From: Amorphophallus konjac
Lineage: Eukaryota; Streptophyta; Magnoliopsida; Alismatales; Araceae
Assembly (NCBI GenBank): GCA_022559845.1
Contig: CM040118.1
Span: forward strand, 446,274,053 to 446,338,052
Length of the DNA: 64,000 nucleotides
Direction: 5' to 3'
The stretch's first letter is position 1; every line of letters begins with the position of its first letter. A model generated the notes under the pieces. That model was not told where the DNA came from, ran no database searches, and saw only the letters and a program-made list of their open reading frames with translations. This document shows, one piece after another, positions 1 to 9,975 of the stretch. The translations under genes were made by a program, and so were the position numbers.

Positions 1-45
1 TTTCTATTTCCAGAAATTTAATATTACAATTTTTTTTTATCTAAA

Positions 46-570
46 ACACGCCCTGTTCAGGGGCGTTTTATTTCGATTTGACGACCTGAACAGTAGTCGT
101 CCATTCTTTTAATTCTATATTTGTCAGAATTCTATTTCCTATATTTTTCAAAAAAAATGCCCTGTCAAGGGGCGTTAGTTAGGTATTCACGCCCTGGTCC
201 AGGGCGTTAGTTTCATGAGTCACGATCTGAATCAGGTCGTTAATTCTTCAGGGGTCATAAATAGGAACGAAAATATGTATATCAAGCAATTCACAGAGAT
301 GAAATATTATGGACAGGACATGAACAATTATCAAATTTTCATGGATGAGCAGGCAAACTAACAGGTAGAGACATGCTTTATTATAGAATCAGGATTTCAT
401 ATAAACCATATTTTAATGTGGGTATTTAATAGTTTCATGAAATTAACGCCTAAGTACAGGGCGTCTATTATGAAATTGACGACCTCTGGGATGGTCGTTT
501 CTTTTTAAAGTAGCGCCCTAGTCTGGGTCGCGTATTTTAAAATCACGCCCTTGGCAAGGACGTTTCTTTC
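46..570. repeat. Array of short GC inverted-repeat words (left cluster)
   Basis: About nine pairs of a word like ACGCCC or ACGACC followed 8-14 bases later by its near reverse complement (GGGCGT or GGTCGT), in A/T-rich spacers. Pairs can be seen near 49-70, 80-100, 158-175, 190-207, 220-240, 447-466, 479-500, 512-531 and 544-566. Each could form a small stem-loop. The word matches those in the LTRs at 31488, 38478 and 55162. Confidence 0.75.
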
Positions 571-1207
571 AAAAACTCAACAGAAACGTTTAAAACTTTA
601 AGAAAACTATATGCATGAACTGATATATGGTTTAAACAGAATTACTATGGGGATTTGGGCTACAATGCTTGAGAAAACCTACCTTAAGAAGATTTGGGAA
701 GATGGAACGTGAAGGATTAGATAGAAGATGAGCTCTGTTGCTTCAACAACAACAAAATATCCACAACAGCAGCAGCAGCAGGAGGTAGAACAAATGTTCT
801 TCAGAGATCTTCACGCTACAGAACCTGTAGAGGAAGAGAAAAAGAAGGAAGATGAAGATGTTAATAATCTTCATAGTTATAATCGACGTTTAAGGAAAAA
901 GATAGAAGAATGTTACCTATTCTTCGACGGCAGCAGCAGAGTTTCCTGAACAAGAAGAAGAATAATTATTCTTCACGAACTCTAAAGAATCATAGGAAAG
1001 GCTACAGGAATACATACCGTAACAGACGATCGATCAAATAGTTTTTTGGGCTTGGGTGATCAAAGGTATTTATAGGATTTTGGGGGTCCTATTAGGGTTA
1101 GAGTTTGAGTGAGGGTAATATATTCCTATTAGAGTCCTTGCCCTATTAACCACTTACTAGATTAACATGATCCTTCCCTGGATAAGCTCTGGGTTCGAAC
1201 GGTTCAC

Positions 1208-1455
1208 GAATGGAATTAACGACTTTGGTCAGGGCGTCGATTCCTGAATTGACGACCTGGTTCAAGTCGTTTCTTAAGAAGCGCCTTGTGTAAGGGCGTT
1301 TCATGTTTAAAAACACGCCCATGAAAGGGGCGTTTCTTTTACTTGCCCTATTTGGTGTTTGGAGTTTGACGCCATGTGGTGAGGGCATCCTTTCTTTAAT
1401 CACGCCTCGTATGAGGGCGTTTCTTATTTAATTAGCGCCTTTATAAGAGGCGTTA
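1208..1455. repeat. Array of short GC inverted-repeat words (right cluster)
   Basis: Seven further pairs of the same kind (for example AACGAC to GGGCGT, GACGACC to AAGTCGT, AGCGCC to AAGGGCGT, ACGCCC to GGGGCGT, AGCGCC to GAGGCGTT). In the inferred minus orientation this cluster lies upstream of the TATA box, within U3. Confidence 0.75.
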
Positions 1456-2130
1456 TTTTCTTCTTGGTTTATTATTTACTTGTTTTCCTTACATCTATTT
1501 ATATTTCTATGTACATACATATATAGGTTAATGTTATGCACACATATATATATATATTGCATTAATGGGAGAAGATGATAAAACGTGTTAAAAAGCCCAT
1601 TAATTGCTTGGGTTGAGTTTGGGCCAATGGAGCTTAGCATTAACTTAAATGTTTTTAAGGTTAATTGTTAATCCTTTATCAAGGCCTAATAATTTTATTT
1701 ATAACTAGTTATTTCTATTTGGTCCTTTTTACACAAGTTTACTTTGTTTGGAAGTCTTATTTGCTTATTTGTTAAAACCTTACACATACGACTTATATCT
1801 TTTAATAATTTGCATGTATTTCCGTATATGCATAAATAAGGTTCTTAAGACTATCATAATTTTCCCTCTAAGGTTCTATACCTCATTGATTTGGTGTGGC
1901 TAGTTCGCACATACATTGAGATCTTAGTAATCTTCCATTTAGAGATTTTATTGCTCATAAGTTCTTTAACTTTTATTAGTCATTGTCCTAGGTATCAGAG
2001 GCAGGTTCGATCTGAGCAACCCCTTAGGAATATCACTTGACCAAGTATTTATTTGAATAAACTTTAATCATTAAACATTATATACTTATGTATATATTTT
2101 ATTCCTATTCCAAAATTACCGGGCGTTACA

Positions 2131-2744
2131 GGTGGGTTCCTGGGAGTCGCTTAGCCAAGCTACGTAGGGGACTCTCCAATCATCAGGTGATGCTTGTACA
2201 GTTGCTATGAGCTCGGTTTCCACACTTGGTTGCTCTAACTCTTTGAGTAAGACTGACCGGGTCCCTTCAGAGCTGATAGAAGAGGCCAGGCAAGAGTGGG
2301 CATCCGCTCGGGAGTTTTCCTCCCGAGCTATTTGGATTACCTAAAGCTCTCGAAAAGCCGTGCTATCTCTTTCACCATCTGAAGGTATTTGACCATCTGT
2401 GGCTCCCGAGCTTCGTAGTCCCCGTTGATCTGGCTAGCGACTAACTGAGAGTCGGTGTAGATTCTGACCCGCTCTGCTCCCAGGCGTCTCGCCATCCTAG
2501 CTCCAGAAATGAGGGCCTCGTATTCGGAGGTATTGTTGGATGCCGAGAAGTTGAACTTAAAAGCATATTGGAGCTCCAAACCTTCTGGGGACACGAGGAA
2601 GATGCCGGCACCGCTGTCGGTCGAGTTTAAGGATCCGTCCACAAAAAGATCCCAGGCCGGGCCAGCCGCTGGCTGGGGTGTTTCTCCAGGCGGGACAACA
2701 TTCTCTGCAATGAAACTTGCAAGAGCATGTCCTTTGATGGCCAT
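2131..2744 (-). pseudogene. Tat pol: second (archaeal-type) RNase H and start of linker to integrase
   Basis: This second RNase H domain is found in Tat elements after the ordinary one. Visible landmarks are WDLFVDGSLNSTDSGAGI (first catalytic Asp), NNTSEYEALISGARMA (catalytic Glu) and RIYTDSQLVASQINGDY (second Asp), all in one open stretch 2337-2744. A stop follows at about 2340. The frame then continues as a recognisable linker (AENSRADA-like, then ending VPYVAW) down to 2137, where the element is cut. Integrase should follow but is replaced by an LTR. The enzyme would degrade the RNA strand during reverse transcription; this copy is probably dead. Confidence 0.85.
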
Positions 2745-2750
2745 GCGGGG

Positions 2751-4060
2751 TCAGAAAGAAATGTCGTAAGCTCCGAGCAAGATTGCCCATTTGACGAGAC
2801 GGCCAGAAGCCTCGGGATGGGCCAGAATCTTCTTTAGGGGCTCGCCGGTTAGCACGATGATGGGGTGCCCTTGGAAGTAAGGTCGAAGGCGCTTAGCCAA
2901 GGTCACCAACGCTAACAGGAGCTTCTCGGTTGTGGGATACCTCTTTTCGGCCCCAAAGAGCACCTTGCTGACATAATACACTGGCCTCTACACTCCTTGG
3001 TTATCTCAGACCAACACTGAGCTTATTGTGGAGAGTGTTGCCGAGAGATAGAGATATAAAGTCTCCCCCAGTACAAGTTTTGACAGCACTGGAGGTGATG
3101 CAAGGAGTTCCTTTAGCTCGGAAAATGCCTTCTCGCACTCATCATCCCAAGCAAACGTAGGGGATGCCAATTTTGGTCCTCTCAGCAACTTGAAGAAGGG
3201 CAGACATCACTCAGCCGCTCGGGGTAGGAAGTAGTTGAGCACGGGAATCCTTCTCGTCAAGCGTTGAACATCCTTGATGCAAGCAGGTGGCCGCATATCC
3301 AGGATGACCTGGATCTTCTCGGGGTTGGCCTCGATCCCTCGCTGGGTCACCAGAAAACACAGGAATTTCTCGATTCTGACTCCAAAGGCACATTTGGCAG
3401 GGTTAAGCTTCATTTGGTACCTCTGGAGGGTGTTGAAGGTTTCGGCCATGTCAGTGAAATGATTCTCGACCTTTGGCAATTTGACAAGCATATCATCAAT
3501 GTAGGCCTCGACATTTTGCCCAATCTGGTTTTTGAAGATCTGATAGACTAGCTTCTGATAGGTCACCCCGGCGTTCTTTAACCCGAACAACATTCGAGTG
3601 TAGCAATACACGCTGAAGTCAGTGATAAAGGCGGTCTTCTTGGCATCTTCAGGGTTCATCCGGATTTGGTGATACCCGGAATAAGCATCCAGAAAACTAA
3701 GAAGTTCATTACCCGAGGTTGAATCGACCAATTGATCGATGCTCAGTAACAGATAACATTCCTTTAGAGTGGCTTTGTTAAGGTCGGTGAAGTAAGCGCA
3801 CATCCAGCATTTGCCTGAAACTTTTGGCACCAGGACGACATTGGCAAGCCAAGTTGGGTAAAGGACTGGGTGAAGTAATCTGGTTTTCTTCCCCTTACTG
3901 ACCTGCTCTTTAATGACTGCCTATTTTTGGGGGCGTGCCTTCTTATTCGCTGTTGAACTGGCTTCATCGACGGGTCAAGATTGAGGTGGTGCATTACTAT
4001 TTCCTCGGGAATCCAGAGAAGATCCTCATCAGACCATGCGAAAACTTGAACATACTTTGA
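2751..4060 (-). pseudogene. Tat pol: reverse transcriptase and first RNase H
   Basis: The RT core is open from 3830 to 3207. It shows DLNKATLKE, FLDAYSGYHQIRMNPEDAKK, FGLKNAGVTYQ and the catalytic box YIDDMLVK, all typical of Tat RTs. Upstream, separated by a stop and frame changes, are the PEEIVMHHLNLDP and RIRRHAPKN segments that precede RT. Downstream are the connection and RNase H stretches 3188-3006 and 2981-2751 (YYVSKVLFGAEKRYPTTEK), broken by stops. The polymerase catalytic residues are intact although the frame is interrupted at least four times. It is adjacent to the second RNase H. Confidence 0.9.
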
Positions 4061-4720
4061 AAGAAAATTCTTATATTGAAGTTGTACTTCAGGCGATAAA
4101 TCCACCCCGATCTTAACCTCTAGGTCTGGGTCATCTTTGAGGAAGACTGACAACAGCTCCCCACTGGGTTTGCCTGCCGCCGCCTTGTCCTCGATTACCC
4201 CAATTCCCCCATTTTTATCTTCTGGCCCTATGGCTTCTACCAAGATTACATAGCACCTTCTAGCTATTGCTTGGTTACATCGGACTTCCCCTGTGTCGTA
4301 TTTAGTGAAAAACTTCATTTCTTGGTGATAAGTGGAGGGCATGGCCTTTATTCGACCGATAATACCTCGATCGAAAATGGCATTATAGGCCGACATCCCT
4401 TTAATCACAATGAAGTTCGTCATGAATGTGATGGCTTTAGGAGGGGTACCGAGGGTAACATGTAGGCTTAGGGCTCCCTCAAGATAAGTTGCTTGGCCAT
4501 TGAACCCATAGAGCGAAGTTCAAATCGGACGCAGTCTAGACGGGTCCTCCCCCATCTTCAAGAAACATTCATACGCCAGAACATCGGGGGCACTGCCATT
4601 ATCCATTAGGATCCTATCTACATTACAGTGGTTTATAGTAGTCGAGATTACAAGAGCGTCATCATGCGGGGTGGCCACCCCTTCCAAGTCTTGGTCGGAG
4701 AAGACTAGAGCCTGCTGATC
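4061..4720 (-). pseudogene. Tat pol: aspartic protease region
   Basis: On the minus strand a retroviral-type aspartic protease site reads MDNGSAPDVLAYECF at about 4570-4610 (usual Tat form D-x-G-S-S-x-D-I-L). It is followed by a stop, then the open stretch 4423-3764 with the TYHQEMKFFT motif that closes the protease region in Tat elements, leading into RT. The first position after the DNG motif is Ser and the next Ala, so the site is slightly degenerate. It would mature Gag-Pol in the virus-like particle. Confidence 0.75.
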
Positions 4721-4849
4721 GCTCGCCGGAGGGGGAGCCCTGGGAGGTTCAGAGGCTCGATTGGCTCGTTTGGCGTGATGCTTTCTTCCTCAGCTGCTAT
4801 ACCCTCCTGAGGCCGATCCCCCCGAGATGATGTTTACATGAATTCCTCG

Positions 4850-6351
4850 GGGGTGGTTGTCAATTTCCTCTGGGGGGACCACACGGGCCTCACGTTGTTC
4901 GGCCACGTACTGGGAGAGGTGCCCTCGGCGGATGAGGCTCTCGATCTTGTCCTTGAGCTATTGGCAATCGCCAATGTGATGGCCGTGATCGTCATGGAAT
5001 TGGCAGTGCTTCCGGCGATTGCGGCGTCTTGGGTCGGCCTTCATCGGCTCGGGTCAGTGGAGTAGGCCCGAGTCTCTGATTGCTTGGTATATTTCATAGA
5101 TAGGGGTAGATAAGGGAGTGTAGCACTCAAATTTGCGCGGGGGCTCCCTACGCTCACCTTCTCAGTTCCTCCTCTTGCCCTGCCAAGAGGCTTGCTCAGA
5201 TGACCACTTTTTCTCTCCTTCTCGCCCCGAGCCCGTGGGGTCTCGGCAAGCGTTGAGGACTTCCTCACACTCTGAATGGCGCAGAGCCAAGGTTACCAGG
5301 TCAGCGAGAGAGGAGGGAGGGTGGAGCACCAGTTCTCGTCGGAGGTTTTCGTCACGGGTGCCTCCGGTTAACGCGGTGATGGCAGAGGCTACGTCCAGGC
5401 GGGGGATGCGCAGGGCTTCCGCCGTGAAGCGGTTGATGTAGGCCCGCAGCTTTTCCCCCTGGGCCTGCTTGAGTGCCATCAACCCCGTGATCGACCTCGG
5501 GGGACCGCTACCGGTGAAGCTTTCTTTAAATAGTCGCCCAAACTGTCGGAAGCCAGTGATGCTTCTGGGGGCGAGTGCTCGGAACCAGGCCTGAGCGCCG
5601 TGGATCAAAGTGGTCACGAATGCTCGACACTTGATGATGTCGGATGCCCCGTATAGGGTCATCAGGGCGTCAAAACTGTCGTCTTGGTCAGCCAGGTCGC
5701 CCTGACCGTCGTAGGACTTGAAGGCCAGAAGGGACATCCTTGGGGACAGTCCGGCCTCCAAAATGTCAGAGGAGAACAGAGATCACTCCTCTCCTTCCTT
5801 TGAGGCAGAGTTTTTTTGTAGGGCCCGGAGGGCCTGCTCTTGCTCAGCGAAATGTAGCTCGAACTCTCGGAGTTGTAGGGAGAGCTCCGGACGAGTGCGA
5901 GGAGATTCCGAGGCGTTTTTGGTGCGCTTGCTTTCACGTCGGCACGCACTGAGACCGGCCGCCGGTATTGGTGGGCTCGCTTCACCTTCCTTCCCGCAAG
6001 GGTTGGAAGAAGCTTCTTGTTCGGCATCTTGATGCGGGAGGTAGGAAGGTTCGCCCGCAGTGTTGCAGATGATGTAACCTTCCTAGAGAATAAAACGCCC
6101 TCTTGCGGTTCACCTGGAAGCTTCCAGATGGAGGGGGGTCTCAACCGCGAATATTGCGAGCACTCTTCTCTGGTTACCTGGGCCCGCATCAGGTCGACGA
6201 GAACATTCAGCTTATCGTTGAGGGCTTGGAACGCCGCAGGATCCACCGTGGGACACGGGGCCTCCATAGGTGGATGGGGTGGAGCATTGGCTTGGTTGGG
6301 CGGAAGGGGGCTGGTCAAGGAATTGGACGGCACACGCCCTTCAGTTGCCAT
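4850..6351 (-). pseudogene. Tat gag
   Basis: The likely start is the ATG at 6351 (reading MATEGRVPSNSL), about 70 bases after the primer-binding site. The first open stretch runs to 5662 but drifts out of frame. The retrotransposon Gag core is in the overlapping frame 5761-5162, with PRMSLLAFKSYDGQGD, AQAWFRALAPRSI, FKESFTG and LRAYINRFTAEALRI, all standard for Tat Gag. Further down (about 4962-5010) a zinc-finger-like CQFHDDHGHHIGDC is followed by LKDKIESLIRRGHL. At least one frameshift and several stops make it non-functional. Gag would form the particle that packages element RNA. Confidence 0.85.
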
Positions 6352-6420
6352 TGCCAGTGCCTTCCCCCTGTCACCAGCTACCCACCTACTGCTACTGCTT
6401 CACACCATACTGACTTTTAG

Positions 6421-6445
6421 CTCGTTTCCCACAGACGGCGCTAGA
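6421..6445 (-). promoter_or_regulatory. Primer-binding site of the Tat element
   Basis: On the minus strand, just after the LTR end, the sequence GCGCCGTCTGTGGGAAA appears, the block that typically follows the LTR in Tat elements. It would pair with the 3' end of a tRNA; I do not assign which one. Confidence 0.6.
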
Positions 6446-7101
6446 TGAAGAGGCTTTATCTCGTGTTGGGCTGTATACCGTCCGATCAGAGGAGATCGTG
6501 ATGGGTAGCCACCTCGAGTGCGATTTCTGCAAATAGGGGAAGAAAGCAATCTGGGGGCCCGAGGGGTAGATCTCGGGGAAAACCCTCTGATGCTTAAGTC
6601 AGCAGTGGTAAGAGCTAATGGAGTGAGAAGGAGGCAAAGGGGGTGATGGGCATGACATTGCTCCTCACCAATGAAGTGGCTAGAAGTGGCTTACCTTTTC
6701 GGAGGGCTTTCTTGGATTTATATAGTGATTAGTTATGTTTCCGGGGCAAGGGAAGAGAGAGAGAGCTCAGGGGGCGTTATCCCTCAGATGTGGGCTTTCC
6801 ACCGTTCGGGGACGCTTACCCTTCTCTTAATCCCCGGGACTTCCCCCGGTCAGTTATGCCCGGTTGACCCTTTGACATTCCTTGAGTGATAGGAGGTACC
6901 GTTACTCTGGCCCTCGAGCCAGAAAGCCTGAAAGCTTTGTGGGCTATGTCAGCCCGAGTGAGTTGGGCCTCCTAATGAGTGGGCCCATAAAGGTGGTTGT
7001 CACTCGTTGGGCTCTGTGGGTTTGCTGGGCCGTATTGGGTCACATATTTTTTGGGGCCGCAAATCTACCCCTCTCCAGAGGGCAAATTAAAATTTTAAAC
7101 A
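6446..7101 (-). mobile_element. 5' LTR of the Tat element
   Basis: Bounded on the plus strand by TGAAGAGG at 6446 (next to the primer-binding site) and TTTTAAACA at 7101, giving TG...CA ends and a length of about 656 bp. It is rich in GGCCCA-type words. The outer boundary is estimated from the TG/CA rule because no second LTR is available for alignment. Right of it begins CACTA-A sequence. Confidence 0.6.
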
Positions 7102-8035
7102 TTCAAATTAAGAACTTACATGCCCGTGTCCGATGATTCAGAAGCTGAATCTAAATCTGAAATTTTTCACAATGAAAATATGTAATAAAAACATGTATAA
7201 CATATGTGTAAACAAATTTTCGTTACCTAGCATCCATTACTTATACAATTGCACTAATATTGATCTATAACAAAGATAATTGATGAATAATACATATGAA
7301 CCAATGAAAACAAATATTTTTAATACACTGCAAACAAAAGATTCATTACAATAATTCCTAATAGTGAACAGCAAAAGAAACTCATAAAGAAGGTCCCTGT
7401 CATTTTCCCACTATTTTTAAGGGGATTTCCAACCAGTCAATATCATTTCTCTCCCAACATATGTTATTGTGATCAACATCAATATTGTCATCCTCAAGGC
7501 AAGGGTGTGTCACTTGAATATCTAAAATTTCCCCTTCATCAATGCATTATCCACCTTGGACATCAAACAAATCTCTCGGTTGTGTTTTCCGGACTACAAA
7601 CCAGCCATTGTCTTTAGGATCTTCAACATATCAAAATTGCTCTACTTGGGATGCTAACACACAAGGCTCTCTTGTTCTCAACAATTGTGTTGGATTAATC
7701 AAAGTGAATCTCCTATCTTCTTTCACCCCCGTCCTAACATCAATCCAATCGCACTTAAATAGTATAATTTTTATTTCACCGCAATAATCCAACTGCACAA
7801 TTTCATTCAACAGCCCATAGTAAGTGACATCTCCATGAATAAGTTTTTTATTCATGGAGTTTGCAAAGCTTGAGGTTATAGCAGATAGCATAACACCACT
7901 ATTTCGAATTCTTCTACATCGCTCTACTTGTTGAGTGTGAAAGCAAAACCCATTAATTAAATAGGTATTAAATGTTTTCGCTGCACAAAGTGGATCGTCT
8001 TTCAACCAGCGGAGTTTTGGAGACAAAAGGTCACC
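7102..8035 (-). pseudogene. CACTA-A TNP2 transposase, C-terminal part (DUF4216)
   Basis: On the minus strand from 8035 the frame reads GDLLSPKLRWLKDDP, then YLINGFCFHTQQ, NSGVMLSAITSSF, VTYYGLLNEIVQLDY, ILFKCDWIDV, TLINPTQLLRTREPCVLASQ and, past a stop, YVEDPKDNGWFVVRK. These are the landmarks of the C-terminal DUF4216 region of CACTA TNP2-type transposases. The frame peters out near 7400; 7102-7400 is A/T-rich with nothing else recognisable. The upstream part of this same gene appears to lie at 54795-55161, because CACTA-B interrupts it at 8035/54795. Confidence 0.85.
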
Positions 8036-8460
8036 CATTACAACGGAAGGCGGAGTTTCCAATGGAAAAAATCCGTCGGAACTCCGTCGGAAATTCGTCG
8101 AAAATTTACTTTCTGACGGAGTTTTCGATGGAGTTCCGACGACAGACGTCCGTCGGGTATTCCTCATCGGAAGTTTCAGACAGACGAAATGTCCATCGAA
8201 ACTCCGTCAGAAATTATAGACATATATAAAGTCGATGAAAATTCCATCGGAAACTATTGTTGCATTTTTGGGGTTAATCTTTCTAATGGGAATTATATTT
8301 CGTCGGTGATTCCGTCAGAAATAATTTCGACAGAATCTAATTTGTCGGAAGATCCGTCGGAGAATCAGATTTATTATTTTAAAAAAACAATGAGTTCTGA
8401 CGGAATATATATTCCGTCGGAATATTTTTGACGGAGAAATTGTTTATCGAAACTTCTGTT
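8036..8460. repeat. CACTA-B terminal inverted repeat and subterminal repeats (left end)
   Basis: The terminal repeat at 8036 is followed by about 400 bp dense in TCCGTCGGAA, CTCCGTCAGAA, TTCCATCGGAA and related words in both orientations. Subterminal arrays of this kind bind the CACTA TNPA-type protein in well-studied elements; that role is inferred here. The same words occur at the right end (54485-54794). Confidence 0.8.
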
Positions 8461-8636
8461 GGAAAAAGGTTTTATTACTTTTTTAAAAAAATACACAAAA
8501 TTTATATAAAAACATATTTAAATAAAAAAACATGTTTAAAAAACATAACATATACAATCACAAACAAAAATAACATATACAACAAACGAAACACAACATC
8601 AATTACCAATTTTATTACAATAAAAATAATCAAGAA

Positions 8637-8712
8637 ATATCCTCCGCATCCTCCATGTCTTCATCTTCCCCGTCCTGCTCGTCCCCTCCGTCATCACTCA
8701 CCGGAGGATCCT
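8637..8712 (-). pseudogene. Acidic C-terminal exon of a CACTA ORF
   Basis: On the minus strand the sequence reads DPPVSDDGGDEQDGEDED followed by MEDAEDIS and a stop. The run of Asp, Glu and Gly just inside the subterminal repeats resembles the acidic tail of the second (TNPD-like or transposase-24-type) CACTA protein. No upstream exon was found, since the tandem array begins within 200 bp. Assignment rests on position and composition only. Confidence 0.45.
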
Positions 8713-8869
8713 ATATTGAAAAAATAATAACATCAGACATGCATGAATAAATTAAAAAATTATTTAAAAGATAAATCAAATGATGTATTTGATTATATAA
8801 ATTCGAATCGAATATGATACCGAATCAATATTTTTAACACCGAACTCAAACCAAGTATCAAAATTGAAT

Positions 8870-9968
8870 TCCATTAGCTCTCACAAGTCACTTTTACCTC
8901 TTAGGTCATGTTGGAATGATTGTCACGCCAATTAGATCGGTATTTTAGATTTTGGACCCCCAAACCCAACTTCTTTAATTTTAAACTAAGAGCAATTAGA
9001 GAATTCTCTTTTGAGCGCTGATCCCAAACTGGGTGTCTAGATTCCGTCAGCTCTCACAAGTCACTTTTACCTCCTAAGTTGTGTTAGAACGATCGGCACA
9101 CCGATCAGACCACTATTTTAGATTTTGGATCTCCGAACCCAATTTCTTATCTGCATTTTAAACGAAGTACATTTAAAAAATACTCTTTTGAGTGCCGAGC
9201 CCAAATTGGATATCTGATTTGGATTCTGTTAGCTCTCACAAGTCACTTTTACCTCCCATGTCGTGTTGGAACGATCAACATGCTGATCAGATGATATTTT
9301 AGATTTTAGACCCCCGAACCCAACTTCTTTAATTTTAAACTAAGTGCATTTAGAGAATGCTCTTTTGAGCATCGGGCCCAAACTGGATATTCGATTTGGA
9401 TTCCATCAGCTCTCACAAGTCACTTTTACCTCCCAGGTCATGTTGGAATGATTGGCACGTCGATCAAATCGATATTTTAGATTTTGGACCCCTGAACCCA
9501 ATTTCTTATCTGTATTTTAAACTAAGTGCATTTAAAGAATGCTCTTTTGAGTGCCTAGCCCAAACCGGGTATCCGATTTAGATTCCGTCAGCTCTCACAA
9601 GTCATTTTTACCTCCCAGGTCCTGTTGGAACAATTGACATGTCGATCAGACTAGTGTTTTAGATTTTGGACCCATGAACCCAACTTCTTTAATTTTAAAC
9701 TAACTAAGTGCATTTAGAGAATGTTCTTTTGAGCGTCGAGCCCAAAGCAGGTATCTGATTTGGATTCTGTCAACTCTCACAAGTCACTCTCACCACCCAG
9801 GTCACGTTGGAATGATCGGCACATCGATCAGGCTAGTATTTTACATTTTGGACCCCCGAACCCCTATTTATCTGAATTATTTTAAACTAAGTTTTGAAAA
9901 CTAACTTAGTTCTGAATTGAGTAGTTTTAACGTCGAGCGTAAACCAGATATCCAAATCGGATTCCGTC
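8870..9968. repeat. Tandem array of about 180-bp units with A/B alternation
   Basis: The phrase AGCTCTCACAAGTCACTTTT and its variants start at 8876, 9049, 9231, 9408, 9590 and 9772, with a degenerate seventh boundary at 9969. Spacings are 173, 182, 177, 182, 182 and 197 bp. Odd units carry AACTTCTTTAATTTTAAAC; even units carry AATTTCTTATCTG, so the array is built of about 357-bp dimers. It lies inside CACTA-B between its acidic exon and its TNP2. No open frame spans it. Confidence 0.9.
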
Positions 9969-9975
9969 AGCCAAA

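Larger units (their letters stand above)
1..2130 (-). mobile_element. Partial LTR of a Tekay/Del-like Ty3/gypsy element
   Basis: The right boundary reads ACCGGGCGTTACA at 2118-2130. In reverse complement this is TGTAACGCCCGGT, the usual start of a chromovirus (Tekay/Del) LTR. A minus-strand TATA box (CTATAAATACC) lies at 1066-1076. Immediately right of 2130 comes Tat pol sequence with no polypurine tract, so this is a solo LTR or an element end inserted into the Tat element; the other end is outside the window. It holds two arrays of short GC-rich inverted words, listed separately. Short open frames inside it, including a glutamine run near 765-785, look like LTR noise. Orientation is inferred from the end sequence and the TATA box. 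Confidence 0.6.
2131..7101 (-). mobile_element. Tat-lineage Ty3/gypsy retrotransposon, truncated before integrase
   Basis: Read on the minus strand the order is LTR (7101-6446), primer-binding site, gag, protease, RT, RNase H and a second RNase H. A gag of this type plus a second, archaeal-type RNase H after the first identifies the Tat (Retand/Ogre-like) group. The integrase and the 3' LTR are absent because the Tekay-like LTR abuts at 2130; they may lie beyond position 1. The coding sequence has several stops and frameshifts, so it is a relic. Its 5' LTR abuts decayed CACTA-A sequence at 7102. Confidence 0.85.

Noticed and set aside
46..570. GC hairpins followed by T runs, like bacterial terminators, or a CRISPR-like repeat array
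   Set aside because: The context is a plant LTR. Words are not identical direct repeats and spacers are short and A/T-rich, so neither fits.
728..949. Small open frame with a glutamine run
   Set aside because: It lies in the middle of an LTR next to the GC word arrays and has no family resemblance; CAG runs occur in such LTRs by chance.
1993..2022. Possible tRNA gene
   Set aside because: Only a short stretch resembling the tRNA-Met 3' complement; no cloverleaf can be formed.
7972..8431. Plus-strand frames in the CACTA subterminal region
   Set aside because: They read through the CCGTCGGAA repeats; explained by subterminal repeat composition.
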